Source of the DNA: an uncultured Kordia sp.
GTDB taxonomy: Bacteria > Bacteroidota > Bacteroidia > Flavobacteriales > Flavobacteriaceae
Assembly (NCBI RefSeq): GCF_947489565.1
Contig: NZ_CANLEA010000011.1
Coordinates: 1-64,000, forward strand
DNA length: 64,000 bases
Direction of reading: 5' to 3'
Shown: one piece after another, positions 53,985-60,035 of the stretch
Numbering within the stretch: position 1 is the first letter of the stretch
How the letters are laid out: each line of letters begins with the position of its first letter
Notes under the pieces: model-generated
Database searches by the model: none
Seen by the model: only the letters and a program-made list of their open reading frames with translations
What the model was told of the DNA's origin: nothing
Made by a program: the position numbers and the translations under genes

Positions 53985-54656
53985 ATGAAACAATCAATAC
54001 AAACATTAAAATCATATTTTGAAACAGGAGACAAGCCTACAGAAACTCAGTTTGCAAACTTAATCGACAGCTTGGCCATGCCAATGATTGGAGAAATTAA
54101 AACAGTAAGTTTTGCAGCTGTTCCTTCAGGTTGGGCAAAATGCGATGGGCAATTACTAAATATTGCAGATTACGGAATTTTATTTGGTCTGATAGGAACT
54201 ACCTATGGCGGCGATGGCACCACAACTTTTGCTTTGCCCAATTTGCAAGACAGAATCATGATTCATAATAGTTCAAGCTTATCACTTGGACAAACTGGCG
54301 GAACTAGCGAAAACACACTTACAGAAAGTCAGCTACCAGGCCATACGCATGCTGTTGGAAGTTTAGTTGCTTCACATACCTTAACAGGAACAGTACTCGT
54401 AAATGAAGAAGATGGGGAAACAAATGATCCGATAGCTAAAAATTTTGGCTTAATAGATCCAGATACCACAAATAATTACAATTCTTCATCAAATACAGCA
54501 TTAATGGCGGCAGACAATGTACAAATTAATGGAAATATTACACTTTCTGGAGCTACAGCTTCTACAGGAAGTGCAACTCCCGTGAACAATATGCAACCAT
54601 ATTTGGTTGTAAATACAATTATTGCTTTAGAAGGAATTGATCCTTTAGCGAGTTAA
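53985..54656 (+). CDS. Phage tail-collar domain protein
   Basis: The 223-residue protein starts with the module MKQSIQTLKSYFETGDKPT (residues 1-19) followed by an IDSL turn. It then has a tail-collar domain (GEIKTVSFAAVPSGWAKCDG, LFGLIGTTYGGDGTTTFALP, GGTSENTLTESQLPGHTHAVG). Its middle is Ser/Thr/Asn-rich and it ends NNMQPYLVVNTIIALEG. Collar domains of this type are found in phage tail fibres and in the Mdp family of Bacteroidota tail-like proteins. The N-terminal module is repeated in the 198-residue gene at 55931 at protein and DNA level. Probable fibre or collar of a tail-like particle. Confidence 0.85.
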   Translation: MKQSIQTLKSYFETGDKPTETQFANLIDSLAMPMIGEIKTVSFAAVPSGWAKCDGQLLNIADYGILFGLIGTTYGGDGTTTFALPNLQDRIMIHNSSSLSLGQTGGTSENTLTESQLPGHTHAVGSLVASHTLTGTVLVNEEDGETNDPIAKNFGLIDPDTTNNYNSSSNTALMAADNVQINGNITLSGATASTGSATPVNNMQPYLVVNTIIALEGIDPLAS

Positions 54657-54732
54657 TTCGTAAAAGCACACTTCCTTAAAATAAACTTCATTCACATCAC
54701 AAATAACGATTCAAACAAAAAACAGAAAAACA

Positions 54733-54784
54733 ACAAAATATATTGTAATATGTTTGTTTTATATTGTAATATGTTTTATATTTG
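54733..54784 (+). promoter_or_regulatory. Promoter P2 with paired 12-mer candidate operators
   Basis: TTTG at 54753-54756 and TATATTTG at 54777-54784 (20-bp gap) fit the consensus. TTGTAATATGTT occurs at 54743-54754 and 54764-54775, exactly 21 bp apart. The block aligns with P1 and P3 over about 52 bp from ACAAA to TATATTTG. It reads into the endolysin operon. Confidence 0.75.
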
Positions 54785-54788
54785 TATT

Positions 54789-54825
54789 CGCTTTTCTAAT
54801 GAACAGTACATCATTTTGTACGATT
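54789..54825. repeat. 37-nt element, inverted relative to 59955-59991
   Basis: CGCTTTTCTAATG-AACAGTAC-...-TTTTGTACGATT is, as reverse complement, 32/37 identical to 59955-59991 with one single-base indel on each side of the centre. It begins five bases after the P2 -7 box, near the predicted RNA start. Confidence 0.8.
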
Positions 54826-54983
54826 CGTATTTAAAAAAACACTGTTGAGAAGAATCTTATTATGTATGCAAAACCTTATTCTGGCTAAGAAAATATAAAT
54901 AAATGAAGTTGCATCAAGTCTAAGTTTTTTATTCTCAAATTTAAATTCCAACATTTTCATGAATATATTAATCATGCGCTGAC

Positions 54984-55046
54984 AATTGCAGTAGCAAAAG
55001 GCGATTGTTTGCAATTTTTTTAGACAATACAGTTGCTGTCATTGTC
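54984..55046 (+). promoter_or_regulatory. Leader hairpins before the endolysin operon
   Basis: AATTGCA (54984-54990) can pair with TGCAATT (55010-55016) followed by a T run, an attenuator-like shape. Directly after it GACAAT-ACAG-TTG-CTGT-(C)ATTGTC (55023-55046) forms a ten-base-pair hairpin with one bulge. Both lie in the leader of P2 just before the endolysin start at 55073. The AATTGCA arm is similar to the AATACAGTTGC arm, so alternative pairings are possible. Function inferred only. Confidence 0.4.
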
Positions 55047-55072
55047 AAATTAATTATTAAAAGTTAAAAACT

Positions 55073-55507
55073 ATGAGCTTAATTCAAAAAGCATTATCCC
55101 AATATGGAGTAACAGAAATTGATGGTAAAGCAGATAATCCCCAAATTATTAGATACTTTGAAGTATTAGGATTCAATACTAACAAATTGCACGATGAAAC
55201 CGCTTGGTGTAGTGCATTTGTAAATTGGGTTTCTAAAACTGAGAATTATTCATATAGTGGAAAATTAAATGCTAGAAGTTGGTTAAATGTCGGTGAATCT
55301 ACCGCATTGCCAGAACAAGGAGACGTCGTGATATTATGGCGCGAATCTCCTAGTAGTTGGAAAGGACATGTCGGTTTTTTTGTAAAACAAACCAAACGAT
55401 ATGTTTACATTTTAGGAGGCAATCAAAACAATAGAGTTTCTATTAAAGCATATCCTAAAAACAGAGTTTTAGATTACAGAAAACTAACAAAAAATGGAGA
55501 AGTTTAA
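55073..55507 (+). CDS. Endolysin-like peptidase (TIGR02594/CHAP-type)
   Basis: The 144-residue protein fits small NlpC/P60- or CHAP-like amidases: catalytic Cys46 in DETAWCSAFVNWVSKT, His99 in SSWKGHVGFFVK and the GGNQNNRVSI strand. It has no signal peptide, so a holin would be needed to reach the wall, and a holin-like gene overlaps its 3' end by 14 bp. It is the first gene of the P2 operon. Confidence 0.85.
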   Translation: MSLIQKALSQYGVTEIDGKADNPQIIRYFEVLGFNTNKLHDETAWCSAFVNWVSKTENYSYSGKLNARSWLNVGESTALPEQGDVVILWRESPSSWKGHVGFFVKQTKRYVYILGGNQNNRVSIKAYPKNRVLDYRKLTKNGEV

Positions 55508-55934
55508 GCCTTATTTGTTCTGGTTATTTGCACTCATTGCGCCTATTGTTTCTGTAATGCTTACAGTTGCTTTTCTAATTATAGTAGATTTTATCACAGG
55601 AACATATGCTGCAATTAAAAAAAATATCCCTATTACCAGTGAGCGCATAGGAAATACTATTTCAAAATTTTTCATTTATAATTTGGTGGTAATCTCTGCC
55701 TTTTTATTGGAAAAATATATTGTAAAAGAAATTCCTTTCATGCGAATTATTGCTGGGTTTATAGCGATTGCTGAAATTAAATCCATTATGGAAAATTTTA
55801 ACGCAATCTATGGTATAAATCCTTTTAAAGCTTTGGTCAACTTAATTAAAAAGAAATCTCTTGAAGATTTAGAAGAAACCATAGATGTTCTTGTGAATAA
55901 TAAAGAACAAGATCATAAAATTCAAAAAAAATGA
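55494..55934 (+). CDS. Phage holin, Phage_holin_4_1-like
   Basis: The 146-residue protein has at least two, probably three, membrane segments (YLFWLFALIAPIVSVMLTVA, FFIYNLVVISAFLLEKY, MRIIAGFIAIAEIKSI). They are joined by the LIIVDFITGTYAAIKKN motif characteristic of this holin/toxin-secretion family. It would permit export of the adjacent endolysin at lysis. The tail after 110 is charged and helical. It overlaps both neighbours (14 and 4 bp), so the three genes are one translational unit. Confidence 0.88.
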   Translation: MEKFKPYLFWLFALIAPIVSVMLTVAFLIIVDFITGTYAAIKKNIPITSERIGNTISKFFIYNLVVISAFLLEKYIVKEIPFMRIIAGFIAIAEIKSIMENFNAIYGINPFKALVNLIKKKSLEDLEETIDVLVNNKEQDHKIQKK

Positions 55935-56527
55935 AACAAACATTAGAAACATTAAAATCATATTTTGAAACAGGCGATAAACCAACACAGGCTCAGTATG
56001 AAGACTTATTAGACAGCCTTATCCATGTAAATCAAGTTCCTGTTCAAGTTCATACAGCTACTGCATCTTCCAAGTATGCAAGTGCAGCTTATGACCCAAT
56101 TCACCCTTTTAGAAATATTGTACAACAAAAAGCAGGGTTTTCTAACTATCATTGGCTTAGTGAATCTGGACAAACAACCAATCAACGTTTGTGTATTTAC
56201 TTTTTAAATCCATGCAGCATTTCTAGATTTACATATATCAATGCTGGTCAAAATACAATTGCAAAAGGAGGTATTAAAACCTGTAGAATGTATGGGATGA
56301 CTGCTAAAATGATGTATGATACAACACACGGAGCAATAGCTCCTGAAATGACTGATGTTCTATTCAGTGGAGATTTAGAACAATATACAGAAAGCCAATT
56401 TGATGAAGGTGGCGTAAGTGTTGAAATTTCAAAAACACCTGTAATTTATGGGATCGTTTTAGATATGGACAATAAACACAATGGAGAAGCATATATTGGA
56501 TTAAAAGCTATGAATTTTTATCAATAA
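55931..56527 (+). CDS. Fibre-like protein with F5/8-type (discoidin-like) C-terminal domain
   Basis: The 198-residue protein repeats the collar protein's start module (MKQTLETLKSYFETGDKPT at 1-19, then a DSL turn). After a short linker it resembles a discoidin/F5/8 type C lectin-like sandwich (YASAAYDPIHPFRNI, TTNQRLCIYFLNPCSI, GGIKTCRMYGM). Such domains bind sugars or lipids at surfaces, so a receptor-binding fibre is likely. Homology to the F5/8 domain is read from pattern only. It follows the holin with a 4-bp overlap and ends at a hairpin. Confidence 0.75.
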   Translation: MKQTLETLKSYFETGDKPTQAQYEDLLDSLIHVNQVPVQVHTATASSKYASAAYDPIHPFRNIVQQKAGFSNYHWLSESGQTTNQRLCIYFLNPCSISRFTYINAGQNTIAKGGIKTCRMYGMTAKMMYDTTHGAIAPEMTDVLFSGDLEQYTESQFDEGGVSVEISKTPVIYGIVLDMDNKHNGEAYIGLKAMNFYQ

Positions 56528-56587
56528 TACTTCATATTTTACATAAACTGTTTTCATTTAAAATATTCAATAAATAAAGATAAAACC

Positions 56588-56617
56588 AAGAGCCTTTGCC
56601 TAAAAACAAAGGCTCTT
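56588..56617. terminator. Hairpin after the fibre-like gene
   Basis: AAGAGCCTTTG pairs perfectly with CAAAGGCTCTT (11 bp). The T tract on the plus strand is short, and the minus-strand side has a better one, so it may stop both directions. Confidence 0.7.
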
Positions 56618-56633
56618 CTTAGCTTATATTACC

Positions 56634-56798
56634 ATGAAAAAAATACAAATATCCTCAGACCGAATCGTACTAATTATGATTGTTATGCTGCTTTGGTATA
56701 GTACGTTAGTAAAAGCTTGTGAGAGTGAAACCGATATCAATTTACAGCCAAATTTAACAGATATAACCGTTATAAAAGAAGAAATAAATCAAACGTAA
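56634..56798 (+). CDS. 54-aa membrane or lipoprotein-like small protein
   Basis: The frame reads MKKIQISSDRIVLIMIVMLL... with a hydrophobic stretch and then LVKAC followed by ESETD. That could be a loose lipobox with an acidic +2/+3 region typical of flavobacterial surface-lipoprotein signals. The mature part is short (about 30 residues) with no family. Lying just after an endolysin-holin unit it could be a spanin-like lysis protein, but the K at -2 of the lipobox and the hairpin upstream make this uncertain. Confidence 0.5.
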   Translation: MKKIQISSDRIVLIMIVMLLWYSTLVKACESETDINLQPNLTDITVIKEEINQT

Positions 56799-56814
56799 TT
56801 AATGCAACACTGTT

Positions 56815-57129
56815 TTAAATTAAAGCTACAATCGCAATTATTAAAACAATCAAAAAAAGTGTTAATAACAACTCCAAAGCAAAAGGTTTTGCATTTAATT
56901 TATTGATTTCTTCAACAGCTTCTTCAGCTTCTTTTTCTTTCAAAGATTCATTAATATGCTCTACGAGTGGAAGGTCTTTTTCATGAAAAAAATACTCTGT
57001 AAACTTAGAGTCCGGAATTTCTCTTTTTACAAAATGAATTTGTTGTTCTTTTAACGAATTATCAAAGAAAATCTCTGCTTTTTCGTTTGTAAACAACTTA
57101 AAATAATGCTCTAATTTTACTTTTTTCAT
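56815..57129 (-). CDS. Small protein with C-terminal membrane helix
   Basis: The 104-residue protein begins MKKVKLEHYFKLFTNEKAEI, has charged helices (EHINESLKEKEAEEAVEEI) and ends in a hydrophobic helix (LELLLTLFLIVLIIAIVAL). A tail-anchored or inner-membrane topology is likely. No family recognised. The frame can begin at 57165, but the Met at 57129 gives a basic start. It is transcribed opposite to rnpA, and their start codons are 74 bp apart. Confidence 0.6.
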   Translation of the reverse strand: MKKVKLEHYFKLFTNEKAEIFFDNSLKEQQIHFVKREIPDSKFTEYFFHEKDLPLVEHINESLKEKEAEEAVEEINKLNAKPFALELLLTLFLIVLIIAIVALI

Positions 57130-57203
57130 GTATGCTTTGGTGTTCAATAAAGATAGTAAATACAATCTTATTTTCTATTTTTACCGAGATTCAATATATT
57201 TTT

Positions 57204-57596
57204 ATGAATTATCGTTTTCCAAAAGAAGAAAAATTAAAAAGCAAAAAATGTCTAGAGCTTCTTTTTAGTGAAGGAAATGCAGTTTCCAAGTTTCCACTAA
57301 AGCTCATTTATATTGCTACCGATTTACCAAAAGATGTTCCAATTCAAGCTGGTGTTTCGGTAACTAAAAGACGTTTTAAAAAGGCTGTAACGCGCAATCG
57401 CATTAAAAGATTGATGCGAGAAGCCTATCGTTTGCACAAAAATGAAGTTTTTAACACAATATCAACATCCTATGCTTTTATGTTTTTGTATATTGGAAAA
57501 CAAGAACCAACTTTTGAAGAAATAGAAAAATCAATGGTTCGTTTGTTGGAAAAATTTAAAGAAAAAATTGACACAACAAATACACTTGAAAACTAG
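57204..57596 (+). CDS. rnpA: Ribonuclease P protein component
   Basis: The 130-residue product begins MNYRFPKEEKLKSKK and carries the RnpA signature SVTKRRFKKAVTRNRIKRLM near residues 50-70. It binds the RNase P RNA and matures tRNA 5' ends. rpmH, its usual neighbour, is not beside it. An upstream ATG at 57132 would add 24 unrelated residues. A serine protease gene follows after 42 bp. Confidence 0.95.
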   Translation: MNYRFPKEEKLKSKKCLELLFSEGNAVSKFPLKLIYIATDLPKDVPIQAGVSVTKRRFKKAVTRNRIKRLMREAYRLHKNEVFNTISTSYAFMFLYIGKQEPTFEEIEKSMVRLLEKFKEKIDTTNTLEN

Positions 57597-57638
57597 ATAT
57601 ACATTAGCTATCTCACTGGCTATTAATGAAGTAAAAAG

Positions 57639-59276
57639 ATGAAGAAACTATTCAAAAAACGAGTTATCATTCCTATATTGGCAATCACTATTTTTTTTGG
57701 TGCTGTAGGTTTTAAAAGTGATTTTTTTGAAATTGCTAAGCAAATTGAAATATTCACTACCATGTTTAAGCAATTAAATATGAATTATGTAGATGAAACC
57801 AATCCTGCCGAATTGATGGATGATGCCATCAAAGAAATGCTAAATGACTTAGATCCATATACCAAATTTTATAACGAACAAGATGTAGAAGCTGCCAAAA
57901 TTAGAAATGCAGGCGAATATTCAGGTATTGGTGCTTCTGTTCGTAGAAACAAAAATAAAATTACCATTATAGAGCCTTATAAAGACTATCCTGCAGATAA
58001 AGCGGGATTGAAAGCTGGTGACGAAATTGTAAAGATTGGTGACATTGTGATTGCAAATTTTAAAGAAGATACTGGCGAATTATTAAAAGGTGCGGCCAAT
58101 AGTAAAGTGAATATTGTATACAAACGCCAAGGAAAAGAATATTCAACCGAGTTGGTCCGAACTAAAATTGAAGTAGATGCTGTTCCTTTCTATAAAATGA
58201 TTGATGATAAAACTGGCTATATCGTTTTGGCTAAATTCAATAAAAAAGCAAGTGCACAAACTAAAGATGCCTTAGAAAGATTGAAAGAAGAAGGTGCCGA
58301 ACGAATTGTATTGGACTTACGTGGAAATCCTGGAGGTTTGTTGCGCGAATCTATTGCCATTGTGAATCTTTTTGTACCTAAAGGGGAAGTAATAGTAACG
58401 ACAAAATCGAAAGTAAAAAAATATAATAGAACCTATAAAACAAGAAAGAAACCTGTAGATACAGAAATTCCATTAGTTGTTTTGGTGAATGGAAAAAGTG
58501 CTTCTGCAAGTGAAATTGTTTCTGGAGCTTTACAAGATTTAGACAGAGCCGTTGTCATTGGCGCACGTAGTTTTGGAAAAGGTTTGGTACAACAACCTAA
58601 AAAACTAACCTACGGAACACAATTAAAAGTAACTATTTCTAGATACTATACACCTTCTGGACGTTGTATTCAAGCGTTAGATTATTGGAATAGAGATGCT
58701 AATGGAAATGCGGTAAGAACTGGTGAAGATGATTATAATGCTTTTAAAACGAAAAAAGGAAGAACGGTTTATGATGGTGGTGGAATCAATCCGGATATTG
58801 AAATTTCTTCGCAAAAAACGAGTGACTTTACACGATCATTGATTGGAAACTTAGCTATTTTCAACTATGCGACTGAGTTTTACAATCAAAATTCATTTGC
58901 TTCTATGAATGATTTTTCTATTGATAATATAAACTACGAAGCATTCAAACAAAGTGTAGCTGCTTCTGGAATGAGTTATTACGAAACGAATACGGAAAAA
59001 GAACTCAAAAAAATCATGGGTACAAAAGAAGCGGCAGGTTTTGGAAATACTGTTTCTAAAGAATACAAAGAACTATTAGCTTCTATCGAACAAAGCAAAT
59101 TAGACGCTTTAGACACGTATAAATCACAAATTGAAATAGAGCTTCAAAATGAAATTTTAAAGCGTTATTTCTACCGTGAAGGTTTATATCAGTATCAATT
59201 AACAAATGATAAAGCTATAAAGAAAGCTACGGAAGTATTAGCAAATAAAAGTGAATACGACAATATTTTAAACTAA
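57639..59276 (+). CDS. S41 family C-terminal processing peptidase (Ctp)
   Basis: The 545-residue protein has an N-terminal signal anchor (RVIIPILAITIFFGAVGF), a helical region, a PDZ domain (EYSGIGASVRRNKNKITI and DYPADKAGLKAGDEIVKIGD), then the S41 protease core. The Ser289/Lys314 dyad is visible in KSASASEIVSG and ARSFGKGLVQ. It degrades or trims periplasmic proteins from the C-terminus. It is next to rnpA in many flavobacteria, which is a normal neighbourhood here. Confidence 0.93.
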   Translation: MKKLFKKRVIIPILAITIFFGAVGFKSDFFEIAKQIEIFTTMFKQLNMNYVDETNPAELMDDAIKEMLNDLDPYTKFYNEQDVEAAKIRNAGEYSGIGASVRRNKNKITIIEPYKDYPADKAGLKAGDEIVKIGDIVIANFKEDTGELLKGAANSKVNIVYKRQGKEYSTELVRTKIEVDAVPFYKMIDDKTGYIVLAKFNKKASAQTKDALERLKEEGAERIVLDLRGNPGGLLRESIAIVNLFVPKGEVIVTTKSKVKKYNRTYKTRKKPVDTEIPLVVLVNGKSASASEIVSGALQDLDRAVVIGARSFGKGLVQQPKKLTYGTQLKVTISRYYTPSGRCIQALDYWNRDANGNAVRTGEDDYNAFKTKKGRTVYDGGGINPDIEISSQKTSDFTRSLIGNLAIFNYATEFYNQNSFASMNDFSIDNINYEAFKQSVAASGMSYYETNTEKELKKIMGTKEAAGFGNTVSKEYKELLASIEQSKLDALDTYKSQIEIELQNEILKRYFYREGLYQYQLTNDKAIKKATEVLANKSEYDNILN

Positions 59277-59289
59277 GATAATAGTCATT

Positions 59290-59733
59290 TTATCTTATCA
59301 TAGCTATATGCGGAATTCCATCTTCTAGGTATTCCGCTCCTATTTGTTCAAACCCATGTGATTCATAGAATTTTCGTAAATACGTTTGCGCCGAAATTTT
59401 AATATCTTTTGTATGATAATGTGTTGAAATTGCAGCAATAGAAGCTTTTATAATAGTATGACCATATCCAAAAGCACGCGCACTTTTGGAGACTACTACT
59501 CTACCGATACTCGTTTTCTCAAAATATTCGCCAGCATCAAAAATACGCGTATATGCAACAACTTTTTCTTGTTCATTTTTACCAATAACATGCAACGCTT
59601 TTCTATCTTTTCCATCAATATCTTGGTATACACAATCTTGTTCTACGACAAAAACTTCACTGCGCAATTGTAGTACATCGTATAATTCATCAATAGTAAA
59701 TTCATTAAAGGATTTTACAGTAACTGTTAGCAT
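59290..59733 (-). CDS. GNAT N-acetyltransferase (ElaA-like)
   Basis: The 147-residue protein begins MLTVTVKSFNEFTIDELYD. It has the GNAT acetyl-CoA core: YDVLQLRSEVFVVEQDCVYQD, IGRVVVSKSARAFGYGHTII (the P-loop-like region) and YLRKFYESHGFEQIG. It is similar to ElaA-type acyltransferases of unknown substrate. It is convergent with the protease and divergent from the 1132-aa gene. The frame extends to 59772, but that extension overlaps the palindrome and lacks conserved residues. Confidence 0.88.
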   Translation of the reverse strand: MLTVTVKSFNEFTIDELYDVLQLRSEVFVVEQDCVYQDIDGKDRKALHVIGKNEQEKVVAYTRIFDAGEYFEKTSIGRVVVSKSARAFGYGHTIIKASIAAISTHYHTKDIKISAQTYLRKFYESHGFEQIGAEYLEDGIPHIAMIR

Positions 59734-59760
59734 AGGTTTAAAAATCAATAAGTTAAAAAT

Positions 59761-59804
59761 AAACACAAACATTTTACAAATATTAATGTAAAATGTTTGT
59801 GTTT
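59761..59804. repeat. Perfect 18-bp palindrome with 8-bp loop
   Basis: AAACACAAACATTTTACA (59761-59778) is the exact reverse complement of TGTAAAATGTTTGTGTTT (59787-59804). It lies in the divergent region between the GNAT and 1132-aa genes and overlaps the upstream part of P3. A dimeric DNA-binding protein could use it. Confidence 0.85.
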
Positions 59805-59828
59805 TTATTGTAATATGTTGTATATTTG
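59767..59828 (+). promoter_or_regulatory. Promoter P3 with paired 12-mer candidate operators
   Basis: TTTG at 59796-59799 and TATATTTG at 59821-59828 (21-bp gap) fit the consensus. ATGTAAAATGTT at 59786-59797 and TTGTAATATGTT at 59808-59819 are the pair, 22 bp apart. AAACATTTTACAAATATT is shared with P1. It reads into the 1132-aa gene, about 200 bp downstream. Confidence 0.75.
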
Positions 59829-59954
59829 CATTAATATTTGAGCATAAAGCTACAAAATAAAGTAATAATAGCTTAAAATATGGATCTTTTTAATTTCTTT
59901 CTATAAAATTCAAACATTTGATTGAATTATCATTTAGAATGAAAGTTAGTTTTT

Positions 59955-59991
59955 AATCGTACAAAAGTTGAGTACTGTCATTAGAAAAGCG
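59955..59991. repeat. 37-nt element, inverted copy of 54789-54825
   Basis: AATCGTACAAAA, then a 5-base spacer, GTACTGT, then CATTAGAAAAGCG. The same words occur as reverse complement in the P2 leader. Both lie inside plus-strand leaders, so the RNAs are complementary here. Confidence 0.8.
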
Positions 59992-60035
59992 GAAACAGTT
60001 TATTCAAATACATTTAAACGATTAAAATCTAAAAG

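Noticed and set aside
54789-59991. Complete transposon with 37-bp terminal inverted repeats
   Set aside because: No transposase or recombinase lies between the repeats, and the interior includes rnpA and other core genes, so mobility as a unit is unlikely. Kept as leader elements, with inversion as a test only.
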